From Gammaproteobacteria bacterium (GTDB lineage: Bacteria; Pseudomonadota; Gammaproteobacteria; Steroidobacterales; Foliamicaceae), in NCBI GenBank assembly GCA_009838035.1, contig VXSK01000003.1:207661-271660 (forward strand): a stretch of 64,000 bases of DNA, written 5' to 3'. Below, in pieces: positions 1 through 7,224 of this stretch. Made by a program: the position numbers and the translations under genes. The notes beneath the pieces are model-generated. The model saw only the letters and a program-made list of their open reading frames with translations. It had not been told where the DNA came from and searched no databases. The number at the start of each line of letters is the position of its first letter. Position 1 is the stretch's first letter.

Positions 1-1
1 G

Positions 2-322
2 CGCGAGGCGCTGGAAGCCCTGCCCGGAGTGGGCCGCAAGACCGCCAACGTGATCCTGAACACGGCCTTCGGCGTGCCCGTGATCGCTGTGGACACCCAC
101 GTGTTCCGTCTTTCCAACCGCACCCGGATCGCGCCGGGCAAGAACGTGGTCGAAGTCGAGAATCGTCTGATGCGCCTGACGCCGAAGGAATACCTGATGC
201 ACGCCCATCACTGGCTGATCCTGCACGGCCGCTACGTGTGCCAGGCGCGCAAGCCCCGCTGCCCCGATTGCGTGATCGCCGACCTCTGCGAATACCCGAA
301 GCGCCTGCGCCCCAAAGAGTAG
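2..322 (+). CDS. nth: Endonuclease III (C-terminal part; 5' end outside window)
   Basis: Base-excision-repair DNA glycosylase/AP lyase acting on oxidised pyrimidines. The frame is already open at base 2. It shows the end of the helix-hairpin-helix (LPGVGRKTANV, with the catalytic-type Lys), the conserved VDTHVFRLSNR segment with the catalytic Asp, and a C-terminal [4Fe-4S] ligand set C-x6-C-x2-C-x5-C (CQARKPRCPDCVIADLC). About half of the usual ~210 residues are visible. The stop lies 13 bp before the next gene, so no small gene fits between them. Confidence 0.95.
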   Translation, partial: REALEALPGVGRKTANVILNTAFGVPVIAVDTHVFRLSNRTRIAPGKNVVEVENRLMRLTPKEYLMHAHHWLILHGRYVCQARKPRCPDCVIADLCEYPKRLRPKE

Positions 323-335
323 AATCCCGGGGGAA

Positions 336-1163
336 ATGACCCCCGAAATTAAAGGTATCTCCGGCGCCGGCCTCGGCCTCCGCCGCCCGTATCTCAAGCC
401 GTTCACGGAGGAACCGCCCGAAGAGGTCGATTTCTTCGAGCTGGCGCCCGAAAACTGGATCGGCGTGGGCGGCGCGCTCGGCAGCCGGCTCGAATTCTTC
501 ACCGAACGCTGGCCGGTCATCGCCCACGGTCTTTCGCTGTCGATCGGCGGCCCCCACCCTCTCAACGAGGCGCTGGTGCGCGACGTCGGCGCCTGGATGG
601 ACGAATACGGCGTGCGGCTTTACTCCGAGCACCTGAGCTACACGAGCGACGAGGGGCAGCTCTACGACCTCCTGCCGGTCCCGTGCACGGCGGAGGCCGT
701 GCGTTACGTCGCCGGGCGCATACGGCGGGTGCAGGACATCCTGGGCCGGCGGATCGCGGTGGAAAACGTGTCCTACTACGCATCCATGGGCGCGGAAATG
801 AGTGATGCCGAGTTCCTGGCCGCGGTCCTCGAGGAAGCGGACTGCGGTCTGCTGCTCGACGTGAACAACGTTTACGTCAACAGCGTCAATCACGGCTACG
901 ACCCGCGCGCCTTCCTGGACGCGATTCCGGCCGAGCGCGTGCTTTATTTGCACACGGCGGGACACTACGACGAGGCGCCGGACCTGCTGATCGATACCCA
1001 CGGCGCATCCGTCAAGGAAGAAGTCTGGGACCTGCTGGCGCATGCGTACAAGCGCCTGGGCCCGCGACCCACGGTCCTCGAGCGCGACTTCAACCAGCCG
1101 CCGCTGCCGGAGCTGCTCGCCGAAGTCACCCGTATCCGCGACGTCCAACGCACCTGGGCATGA
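336..1163 (+). CDS. MNIO-family (DUF692) RiPP maturase, HvfB/BufB-like
   Basis: 275 aa, the normal size for DUF692, the multinuclear non-heme iron oxidase family (MbnB, BufB, HvfB) that modifies cysteines in ribosomal peptides. The N-terminus has the family GxGLR-type start (SGAGLGLRRPY). Candidate metal ligands are distributed as in the family: EHLSY, ENVSYY, LLDVNNVYVN, LHTAGHYD, DTHGA and the C-terminal ERDFN. The stop overlaps the next start in an ATGA junction, giving a coupled BufB-BufC pair. A BufA-type Cys-rich precursor normally lies immediately upstream, but here nth ends 13 bp before the start. The family call is firm. The substrate is unknown. Confidence 0.88.
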   Translation: MTPEIKGISGAGLGLRRPYLKPFTEEPPEEVDFFELAPENWIGVGGALGSRLEFFTERWPVIAHGLSLSIGGPHPLNEALVRDVGAWMDEYGVRLYSEHLSYTSDEGQLYDLLPVPCTAEAVRYVAGRIRRVQDILGRRIAVENVSYYASMGAEMSDAEFLAAVLEEADCGLLLDVNNVYVNSVNHGYDPRAFLDAIPAERVLYLHTAGHYDEAPDLLIDTHGASVKEEVWDLLAHAYKRLGPRPTVLERDFNQPPLPELLAEVTRIRDVQRTWA

Positions 1164-1918
1164 CCGACGATTTCCAGGCCCTGCAGCGGCAACTCACCGC
1201 CCACCTGCGCGACCCGCAATCCAACCCGGCGCCGGAAGGCCCCGAAGACCGGCGCATCGGCATCTACCGCCGGCTGGTGTTCGGCAACGTGTCGCGCCTG
1301 CTGGCAGCGAACTTTCCCATCGCGCGCAAGCAGCTCGGCAAAGATGCGTTTTCCGCCCTGATCCGAAACTTCCTGCGCGAACACCGCGCCGAAACACCGT
1401 ATTTTCCGCGGCTGGCCGGCGAACTGCAGGCTTGGTACCAAAAGGTCCAGCACCGCCGCGAGCACGACCCCGCGTGGCTGCGGGAGCTGATCCTGTTCGA
1501 ATCGGAAAAGCGCAGGTTAAGGAACTGCGCGGACCCGGCGCCGGCCGCGGAGATCGATCCCGACGGCGACGTCATTTCCGGCGTTCCGGCGCCCTCCCCC
1601 CTGCTGCGGTTGCTGACGCTGCGTTACCCCGTGCACAAGGGCAAATCCGAAAGGCTAGACGATTCGCCACCCGACGTGCCGTCCTTCCTGCTCCTGAGGC
1701 GCGACAGCGCCGGACGGATGCGAACCGAGGAACTGGGCGTCCTCTCCGCGGGCCTCCTGGCCATGATCCTCGACGGCGCCACCCAGACTGGCGCCGAATT
1801 GCTCGAAAACATCATGCATCAGGCGCCGGCCGACGCCCGCGCCCCCTTGATCAAGCAGGGAAAGGAACACCTCCGCCGCTTCCGCCGCATAGGCGTGCTG
1901 CTGGGAACGTACCGCTGA
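1160..1918 (+). CDS. HvfC/BufC-like partner protein (DUF2063 family)
   Basis: 252 aa, translationally coupled to the MNIO maturase by a 4-bp overlap. The N-terminal third (about residues 5-100: LQRQLTAHLRD, GIYRRLVFGNVSRLLAANFP) is the DUF2063/BufC N-terminal domain, which occurs almost only beside DUF692 maturases and is thought to help recognise the precursor peptide. The C-terminal half, including LLLRRDSAGRMRTEELG and a helical segment, resembles the PqqD-like part of HvfC proteins. No signal peptide or membrane segment is visible, so a cytoplasmic location is inferred. Confidence 0.85.
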   Translation: MTDDFQALQRQLTAHLRDPQSNPAPEGPEDRRIGIYRRLVFGNVSRLLAANFPIARKQLGKDAFSALIRNFLREHRAETPYFPRLAGELQAWYQKVQHRREHDPAWLRELILFESEKRRLRNCADPAPAAEIDPDGDVISGVPAPSPLLRLLTLRYPVHKGKSERLDDSPPDVPSFLLLRRDSAGRMRTEELGVLSAGLLAMILDGATQTGAELLENIMHQAPADARAPLIKQGKEHLRRFRRIGVLLGTYR

Positions 1919-1921
1919 ACG

Positions 1922-1961
1922 CCTGGAAGTAGGGGCATTGCGCCCACGGCGTCCCGCCCTC
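1922..1961 (+). repeat. Dispersed 40-bp repeat, copy 1
   Basis: The segment starts CCTGGAAGTAGGGGCATT and ends GTCCCGCCCTC. By hand alignment it matches 5731-5770 at 29 of 40 positions in the same orientation. Both copies begin 3 bp after the stop codon of a + strand gene (bufC-like and doxX-like). Complementary GGGC/GCCC ends would allow a weak hairpin. Confidence 0.55.
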
Positions 1962-1978
1962 GAAGTCGCTCACGGGAG

Positions 1979-2761
1979 TCAATAACGCCGGGGCGTCGCC
2001 TTCAGCTTCTCCAGGCGCGGCTTCAACGCGAGCGCCAGGACCACTGCGGCCACCGCAAGCACGACAAGCAGCACCCAGCTCTGCGGTCTGCCCCGCGCGC
2101 CGCTGTATATCGCCCAGGCAATCACCCATAGCCCCGAGGTGCTGACCAGCGCCACGCAGCCGTGCAGCGACTGGGCGCGCGTCTTGAGCAACAGCGCGAA
2201 GAAGTACAGAGTGAGTTGCCCGGTGACCAACTGCAGGAACACGATGGGATTGTCGAACGTGAAGTAGAGCGCAAGCGTGGAGAGGAAGCCGAGCACCCCG
2301 AAAGCGGTGAAAGGCGGCCGCCCGGTCAGGTAAAGAAATGCGAAGACGCCGGCCATCAGCACACAGAGCGCCAGGAGCCACCAGACGCCGCCCACGAAGG
2401 CCGTGATCAGTGCCAGCATGCTGAGCGCGTTGCACATGTAGAAGAGGAAATCCGCAAGCGCCGGGTGTGTGGTACTGCCCATGCCCGGAAGCAGGTACCA
2501 GCGGTCCGCCGTATTCTGGGCGAACTCAAAAGCGCCCGACGCCATCATGAACGCCACGGCCACGAAAAAGAACCCGGGCGCGTTGGCCCGGAACGCCACG
2601 TAATCCCAGTTGGCATACACCGCCCAAAGCAACACCAATGGCGAAAGCAGCGCAATCGCATGCGCCGCGAACACCCACACCGCCACCGGCGTCGGCAGGT
2701 CGATCTGCGCCTTCAGGCCGGCCGGCTTGCGAATTGCCCGACCGCCGCTTTCCTCGTTCAT
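1979..2761 (-). CDS. Polytopic membrane protein of unknown function
   Basis: 260 aa from ATG 2761. A start at 2770 is possible, but the 2761 ATG overlaps the upstream stop as ATGA. About seven to eight hydrophobic segments run from residue ~25 to the end (for example VFAAHAIALLSPLVLLWAV, FFFVAVAFMMA, VLLVVLAVAAVVLALAL), after a short polar N-terminus. The C-terminus is basic (KATPRRY). I do not recognise the family. It probably once followed the flavoprotein reductase gene now at 3968-5056: the same ATGA junction is present, diverged, at 3968-3971, and the Fic module lies between them. Confidence 0.7.
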   Translation of the reverse strand: MNEESGGRAIRKPAGLKAQIDLPTPVAVWVFAAHAIALLSPLVLLWAVYANWDYVAFRANAPGFFFVAVAFMMASGAFEFAQNTADRWYLLPGMGSTTHPALADFLFYMCNALSMLALITAFVGGVWWLLALCVLMAGVFAFLYLTGRPPFTAFGVLGFLSTLALYFTFDNPIVFLQLVTGQLTLYFFALLLKTRAQSLHGCVALVSTSGLWVIAWAIYSGARGRPQSWVLLVVLAVAAVVLALALKPRLEKLKATPRRY

Positions 2762-2799
2762 CCCGGCCAACTCATTCGATCGAATCGAATCTTACCCGC
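2753..2799 (-). repeat. Left direct repeat flanking the Fic module
   Basis: 47 bp, 34 of 47 identical (hand count) to 3963-4009. It spans the last 13 codons and stop of the Fic gene and the first three codons (MNE) of the downstream membrane protein. On the minus strand it encodes AGKIRFDRMSWPG-stop, compared with AGKIFFDRMNWPE-stop in the right copy. Most differences are synonymous, so the copies look like diverged coding sequences and not a fresh target-site duplication. Confidence 0.75.
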
Positions 2800-3396
2800 C
2801 GGCACTGCTCCAACGAACTTGAACAGCGCCTCGAAGTCCCCGGCATCGGCCCGCCTCAGCGCCTGAAGATACGCATCGCGCCGTTCGTTGTCGCGCTGAA
2901 GGTCATGGCCGCTCGCCCACTCGATAGGCGGACGGTCGAAGTACCGCTTCAGAAACTCGTCCGCGGCAATGCGCGCATGCCGCCCGTTGCCGTTCGGAAA
3001 GGGGTGGATCTGCACCATGCGATGATGAAACCGTGCCGCCGCTTCCATGGGCGGGTAAACGTTTTCTTCACACCAGATCCGGGCGTTCTCGAGCAGCAGG
3101 CGCAACTGAACCGCAATTTCCGGCGGGGCAATGCCGATGTTCGTTTCGCGCATGCGGTAGCTGCCCGCCCATGTCCACACATCCCCGAACAGTTGCATGT
3201 GAAGCTTCCGCACGAACGCGTCGTCCAGGATGTCCCCGCGGCGCGTTCGCGCCAGCCATCGCAATCCCTGGGCGACATTTGCCTGTTCCACCTCGTCGAG
3301 TTGCCCGCGAGTGGTTACATGGCGCAACTTGAGTCCCCGCATGTCGTCGGGCGTCAGCGGCGTGGCTCCGTACGGGTCAACGACCCTATCAATCAT
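2758..3396 (-). CDS. Fic-domain protein, mobile mystery protein B
   Basis: 212 aa from the ATG at 3396. The frame is open further upstream, but there it is only a shadow of the preceding gene. Fic proteins transfer AMP or another phosphate-containing group onto targets. The Fic core is clear: FGDVWTWAGSYR, then HPFPNGNGRHAR (residues ~130-141) with the catalytic His. The usual D/E before GNGR is Asn here. Pairing with an XRE protein, overlapping its 3' end by 8 bp, matches the mobile mystery A/B pair (TIGR02612/TIGR02613), known from plasmids and integrative elements. The last 13 residues (AGKIRFDRMSWPG) nearly duplicate the C-terminus of the unrelated reductase at 3968-5056. A toxin-like role is plausible but not shown. 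Confidence 0.88.
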   Translation of the reverse strand: MIDRVVDPYGATPLTPDDMRGLKLRHVTTRGQLDEVEQANVAQGLRWLARTRRGDILDDAFVRKLHMQLFGDVWTWAGSYRMRETNIGIAPPEIAVQLRLLLENARIWCEENVYPPMEAAARFHHRMVQIHPFPNGNGRHARIAADEFLKRYFDRPPIEWASGHDLQRDNERRDAYLQALRRADAGDFEALFKFVGAVPAGKIRFDRMSWPG

Positions 3397-3853
3397 CCCA
3401 GAGTTCCGGCTTCGCTTCGCGTGCAAATTCCAGCGCGAGATCCTTGACCTGCTCGCCGACGCGCTTTTCAGGCAAGCCCTGCCGCTCCAGCGCCATGTGG
3501 GAACTGGCCCGCCGAATGACGCGCTCCGCCTTCTCCCGCGCGCGCCGCTCGAGTTGCGCGCCGACGCTGCCCTCCGCCGGAACGAGGGCGTAGACCAGCC
3601 GCGCATCCAGCGCCGCGGCCAGTTTCTCGAGTTGCCGCAACGTGACTCCGCCGGCGAGTTCCTTGCGCTCGGCCTGGTACACTGCCGCCTTGGTGACACC
3701 GGCGCGCTCTCCCACCTGGCGCGCGGACATGCCGAGCGCCTTGCGGACCGTCGCAAGCCAGCCTTCGGGAGGCTTGTTGAGTCCCCCGGCCCGCTCCATC
3801 GCCTCGTCCACGATCCGGGCATACTGCCTGGAAACAGTCTGTCTAACGTTCAT
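3389..3853 (-). CDS. XRE-family regulator, mobile mystery protein A
   Basis: 154 aa. A Cro/C1-type helix-turn-helix spans about residues 35-90 (VRKALGMSARQVGERAGV, then a recognition helix around TKAAVYQAERKE). A basic helical C-terminal part follows (RRAREKAERVIRR). The gene overlaps the Fic gene by 8 bp and lies first in the pair, so it probably acts as autoregulator and perhaps as antitoxin. Upstream is a markedly AT-rich 110-bp region unlike the rest of the window. No convincing Shine-Dalgarno sequence precedes the ATG. Confidence 0.85.
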   Translation of the reverse strand: MNVRQTVSRQYARIVDEAMERAGGLNKPPEGWLATVRKALGMSARQVGERAGVTKAAVYQAERKELAGGVTLRQLEKLAAALDARLVYALVPAEGSVGAQLERRAREKAERVIRRASSHMALERQGLPEKRVGEQVKDLALEFAREAKPELWDD

Positions 3854-3962
3854 GAGAATATTTATTCATTACCTATAGTGATCTATAAGTATATCAATAC
3901 ATAATATTATTATCTTCGTTCGCTAATATATCGATAGCTGTACGGGCGGAAAATCGGCCTGT
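3854..3962 (-). promoter_or_regulatory. AT-rich promoter/operator region of the Fic module
   Basis: This stretch is strongly AT-rich within a GC-rich window. It contains the inverted repeat TATAG-TGAT-CTATA (3874-3887), a candidate operator for the adjacent XRE protein, and the palindrome TATCGATA (3929-3936). It drives the XRE-Fic pair leftwards. Exact -10 and -35 boxes cannot be chosen because several TA-rich hexamers compete. The base composition suggests horizontal acquisition. Confidence 0.6.
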
Positions 3963-4009
3963 GTCATTCATTCGGGCCAGTTCATGCGGTCGAAAAAGAT
4001 CTTGCCCGC
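3963..4009 (-). repeat. Right direct repeat flanking the Fic module
   Basis: Partner of 2753-2799. It covers the last 13 codons and stop of the reductase gene, then an ATG overlapping that stop (3971-3969) that opens a decayed frame beginning MNDT. The functional downstream gene beginning MNEES is 1.2 kb away. The XRE gene, the Fic gene and the AT-rich promoter lie exactly between the two repeats. Confidence 0.75.
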
Positions 4010-5056
4010 GATCCGCCGGAATATCCGCGGTGTGCGCAACACCGCCTCGATTACGGCACCCGAAGACAAATGATCGAACGCCCAGCGTGCCGCGTGCTGC
4101 CAGCGGCGGCGCGGATAGAGCCTCTGGATTGCTTCCCCCGGATCAGGGCCGTCTTCGGACAGGTGGCAAGCAATGGCAGCGCCCGCCAGCCGCCCGTAGC
4201 GATAGGCGCGGTGAATTCCGCCGGCAGTCAGCGGCGACACCATGCCGGCCGCGTCGCCGAGCAGCATGACGCCCTCGGCGTAGAAGTTGCGCAGCAGGCC
4301 CCCGATCGGAATGATCCCGCCCCGCTTCTCCAGGACCCTGCGTTTCGACAAGCCGAACAGGGAATCGATGCGCCGGATGAAACCGCGCAGATCGACCGTA
4401 TGCGAGGAGTGGCACGCCAGCCCGACCTGCGTCACGCCGACGCCCGGCAGCACCCACCCGATGTAGCCGGGAGCGAACTCGGGATCGACAAAGCAGTGCA
4501 GGCTCAACTCGGCCTCCTCCAGAGGTTCGTACGCGTATTCCACCCCCTTCAGGTAGCGCGTGTTTCGGTCCAGCCCCATGAGCTTCGCGACCGGCGAGCG
4601 AGCGCCGTCGGCGCCCACCAGGAACCGGCATGTCGTCCCCGACTCGTCAAGAACCCAATGCCCCCGTTCCCGCCTGGCGCCGCTGAAGGCCTCGCCGACG
4701 CGGATTTCGACTCCGGAATCTGCCGTTTCGTCCTGCAGCCATCCCAGCAGTCCCGCCGTATCCGTCGCCAGGAAGAAATAGTCGTCGCGCTCGACCGCCG
4801 CCGAGCGCAGGCTCGGCCCATACACCCGCACCCGCCTGATCTCCCGGACCAGGCGCTCGGGCGCCGCCCATTCGTCCTGCGCCTCCTTGACCAGAATGCC
4901 GGTCGTGTGAATGTGCTGCCCCGCCTGCCGCTTCTTCTCCAGCACGAGGACCTCCAGACCCTGCCCGGCCAGCTCCCTCGCACACGCCAGCCCCGCAAAC
5001 CCGGCGCCGACAACTACCACGTCATAATCCACGCGCGGATTACACCCCCTTGACAC
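3968..5056 (-). CDS. FAD-dependent oxidoreductase, geranylgeranyl-reductase family
   Basis: 362 aa from GTG 5056; an in-frame GTG at 5032 is an alternative. The N-terminal Rossmann motif VVVVGAGFAGLACA with an acidic strand end (VLVLEKKR) binds FAD. The mid-protein FLVGADGARSPVAKLMG and the late LLGDAAGMVSPLTAGGIHRAYRYG are the GD and C-terminal FAD contacts typical of the GGR/PHBH-like group. Members reduce isoprenoid double bonds or oxidise aromatic or lipid substrates; which applies here is not visible. It is divergent from the DoxX-like gene. The 3' end forms one of the repeats flanking the Fic module. Confidence 0.83.
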   Translation of the reverse strand: MSRGCNPRVDYDVVVVGAGFAGLACARELAGQGLEVLVLEKKRQAGQHIHTTGILVKEAQDEWAAPERLVREIRRVRVYGPSLRSAAVERDDYFFLATDTAGLLGWLQDETADSGVEIRVGEAFSGARRERGHWVLDESGTTCRFLVGADGARSPVAKLMGLDRNTRYLKGVEYAYEPLEEAELSLHCFVDPEFAPGYIGWVLPGVGVTQVGLACHSSHTVDLRGFIRRIDSLFGLSKRRVLEKRGGIIPIGGLLRNFYAEGVMLLGDAAGMVSPLTAGGIHRAYRYGRLAGAAIACHLSEDGPDPGEAIQRLYPRRRWQHAARWAFDHLSSGAVIEAVLRTPRIFRRIAGKIFFDRMNWPE

Positions 5057-5100
5057 TCTCTGTGCAACGCACCCCCGGGCGCGTGATATTCTGCCGGGCC

Positions 5101-5727
5101 ATGAATAATTGGCTTGACTCGATTGTCCGGTTCGGATGCGGCGGGATGAAGCGCCTGCACGCCGTGGACTGGCTGGCGCCGCTGGCGATCCGTTTGTACC
5201 TGGTGCCCGTGTTCTGGGTGGCCGGAACCAATAAGTGGCACCCGGAACGGGGGTTGGAATTTACTGCGCGGTATTTCGACCGGCTGGGTTATCCCCTGCC
5301 CGAACTGATGGCGTTTCTGGCCTGTGCGACTGAAGTCGTCGGCGCGGTCGCGCTCCTGCTGGGGCTGGCCACGCGCCTTGCGTGCATCCCGCTGATGTTC
5401 GTGATGACCATCGCCGTGACCACCGTGCACTGGCAGAACGGCTGGCAGATCACGGCGGACCCGCGCAGCCCCTTCCCCGGCGAGGACATCGATGCCGCGC
5501 GCGAACGGCTGAGCGAGGCGCGGCGCATCCTGCGCGAGCAGGGTGAGGTTCTGCACGACGACAGAGGCTGGTTTACGGAATTCGGCAGCATCGTCATCCT
5601 GAACAACGGCGTCGTGCTGGGCGTGACCTACTTCGTGATGCTGCTGGCCCTGTTCTACCTGGGCGGCGGCCGCCACGTCAGCCTCGACCACTACATCGCC
5701 CAGGCCTGGCGCCGCCGCGGACAATAA
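5101..5727 (+). CDS. DoxX-family membrane protein, HvfX/BufD-like
   Basis: 208 aa from ATG 5101. An in-frame ATG at 5050 would overlap the divergent gene and adds a non-family N-terminus. Four hydrophobic segments are present. The segments IRLYLVPVFWVAGTNKW, YFDRLGYPLPELMAFLA, ATEVVGAVALLLGLATRL and the C-terminal GGRHVSLDHYI resemble the DoxX proteins found with DUF692/DUF2063 bufferin loci. A polar insertion around residues 120-165 is longer than usual. It is on the same strand as the MNIO/BufC-like pair but 3.2 kb away, and it carries the same 40-bp repeat just after its stop. Confidence 0.75.
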   Translation: MNNWLDSIVRFGCGGMKRLHAVDWLAPLAIRLYLVPVFWVAGTNKWHPERGLEFTARYFDRLGYPLPELMAFLACATEVVGAVALLLGLATRLACIPLMFVMTIAVTTVHWQNGWQITADPRSPFPGEDIDAARERLSEARRILREQGEVLHDDRGWFTEFGSIVILNNGVVLGVTYFVMLLALFYLGGGRHVSLDHYIAQAWRRRGQ

Positions 5728-5730
5728 CCT

Positions 5731-5770
5731 CCTGGGAGCGAGGGCATGCTCCTCGCGGTGTCCCGCCCTC
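5731..5770 (+). repeat. Dispersed 40-bp repeat, copy 2
   Basis: The segment begins CCTGGGAGCGAGGGCAT and ends GTCCCGCCCTC, matching 1922-1961 at 29 of 40 positions. GAGGGC and GCCCTC ends can pair across a 19-nt loop. It lies 3 bp after the doxX-like stop. The next 100 bp to 5872 hold nothing I recognise. Confidence 0.55.
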
Positions 5771-5872
5771 ACGTTACCTGCGCAGGAAGCGGTCCGTCCG
5801 AATTCCGCGCATCCAAACGCGACCGTAATAGCATCTCTACTCTATGAACGCTCAAGAACCCGGGAGATTCTT

Positions 5873-6271
5873 ATGAATGAGGCAACCCTAGCCCTGATGA
5901 TTCCGATTTTTTCGGTCACAATGCCCTTTCTATTGGCCGGCGGGATCGTTGGGTTCGTTACCTACTTCAGGTATCGCAGGCGACGCGAAGTGCAGGAAAC
6001 GATCCGGATAGCGATCGAAAAGGGCCAGGAACTGCCTACGGAGTTCCTTGAGACGATCAGCAGCCCAAAAAACGAGCCCAAGCCCAAGAAGGACCAGGAC
6101 CTGCGCCGCGGCGTCGTCCTGATCGCGGTGGGCTTGGGCATCGCGGCCTTTGGCTTCCTTGTCGGAGAAGAAGACGCCGCGAGGCCTCTGTTAGGTATCG
6201 GGTCCATTCCGTTTCTGATCGGATCGGCGTTGACTTTCTTGTGGATATTGCGGACGCGCCACAACCAGTAA
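5873..6271 (+). CDS. Small membrane protein (DUF6249-like)
   Basis: 132 aa. One N-terminal transmembrane helix (residues ~8-32) is followed by a basic stretch (YFRYRRRREVQETIRIAIEK), a proline/lysine-rich linker (SSPKNEPKPKKDQD) and two further helices. The layout, including the segment IEKGQELPTEFLE, matches small proteins that commonly sit just upstream of ECF sigma genes. A GGGAG precedes the ATG at a usable distance. It lies 18 bp before the sigma factor, so co-transcription is likely. Confidence 0.65.
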   Translation: MNEATLALMIPIFSVTMPFLLAGGIVGFVTYFRYRRRREVQETIRIAIEKGQELPTEFLETISSPKNEPKPKKDQDLRRGVVLIAVGLGIAAFGFLVGEEDAARPLLGIGSIPFLIGSALTFLWILRTRHNQ

Positions 6272-6289
6272 GCCTGCGCGGAGCGTGTC

Positions 6290-6826
6290 ATGCAGGAAAG
6301 CGACCGGCAGTGTGTGCTGCGGGCGCGGGCCGGCGACCACGCGGCGTACGGCGAACTGGTCGCACGGCATCAAGGCAAGGTGCGGGGCTGGCTGGGCCAT
6401 CTGTGCGGCGATCATGCCGAGGCGGACGATCTGGCGCAGGAAGCGTTCGTGCGCGCCTGGACGCGACTCGGCGATCTCAAGGACACGGCACGCTTCTCCT
6501 CCTGGCTCATGAGAATCGCCTACAACGAGTTCCTGCAAAGCCGGCGCCGGGCGCAGAAACGGCAACGGCTGGCGGAGCGGCTGGCGACGGAGCAGGACGT
6601 GCACGGGAACATGGCGCCCGGAACACAGCCCGAACACGCCATCGAACTGGAGCGCGTGCTCTCGATACTCTCGGAGCGCGAGCGTGCGGTCGTTGTCCTG
6701 AATTATGCTTACGGTTACTCGCACGGCGAGGTGAGCGAGTTGACCGGCCTGGCGCTGGGCACGGTAAAGTCACTGATCCAGCGCGGCAACCGGAAAGTAA
6801 GGGAGAGACTTGATGAACGAGCCTGA
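6290..6826 (+). CDS. ECF-type RNA polymerase sigma factor
   Basis: 178 aa, group 4 sigma factor. Region 2 is at residues ~10-80 (YGELVARHQGKVRGWL, then DDLAQEAFVRAW and SWLMRIAYNEFLQSRRR). Region 4 is at ~120-172 (LSERERAVVVLNYAYGYSHG, ALGTVKSLIQRGNRKVRERL). The 3' end overlaps the following small membrane protein gene by 14 bp, the arrangement expected for a sigma/anti-sigma pair. The signal and regulon are unknown. Bufferin operons elsewhere are often under ECF control, so the nearby buf-like genes are candidate targets (inference). Confidence 0.9.
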   Translation: MQESDRQCVLRARAGDHAAYGELVARHQGKVRGWLGHLCGDHAEADDLAQEAFVRAWTRLGDLKDTARFSSWLMRIAYNEFLQSRRRAQKRQRLAERLATEQDVHGNMAPGTQPEHAIELERVLSILSERERAVVVLNYAYGYSHGEVSELTGLALGTVKSLIQRGNRKVRERLDERA

Positions 6827-7193
6827 CACCGGCAGAGAGATTGACCGCGAAATGGCGGCGCTGTTCTCCACAGCCGAAACACCGCCGGAATCGGACGAAC
6901 AATTCGTGGCTGGAGTCATGAAGCAGATCCACCGCCGCGAGCGGATGCGGTGGTGGGTGCTGGGAAGCGCCGCGCTCATTGCCTGTGTGTTCGCCCTGCC
7001 GGCATTGTGGGAACTGCTGACCGCATGGAGCGGCGTGGCCCCGAATCTGCTGGACGGCCTGGGCGGCCGGATGGATCAGGCCGTCACCCTGACCGGCGAT
7101 TTTCTGAACACCGCCGTTCGCTCGATCACCTTCCTGACGGGCGCCGCGCTTGCGGTTGCCATTTTTCCACTGCTTCGCTGGCTGGCCGACTAG
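6813..7193 (+). CDS. Putative membrane anti-sigma factor
   Basis: 126 aa from ATG 6813, with GGGAGAG as the ribosome-binding site; the TTG one codon earlier is less likely. An acidic soluble N-terminus (~45 residues) is followed by a helix at WWVLGSAALIACVFALPALW and a second at SITFLTGAALAVAIFPLL. There is no HxxxCxxC zinc motif, so it is not a ZAS-type anti-sigma factor. The function is inferred only from position and topology. Confidence 0.6.
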   Translation: MNEPDTGREIDREMAALFSTAETPPESDEQFVAGVMKQIHRRERMRWWVLGSAALIACVFALPALWELLTAWSGVAPNLLDGLGGRMDQAVTLTGDFLNTAVRSITFLTGAALAVAIFPLLRWLAD

Positions 7194-7224
7194 CCCACAC
7201 ACCGCCCACGACCGCAGGGCTTGG

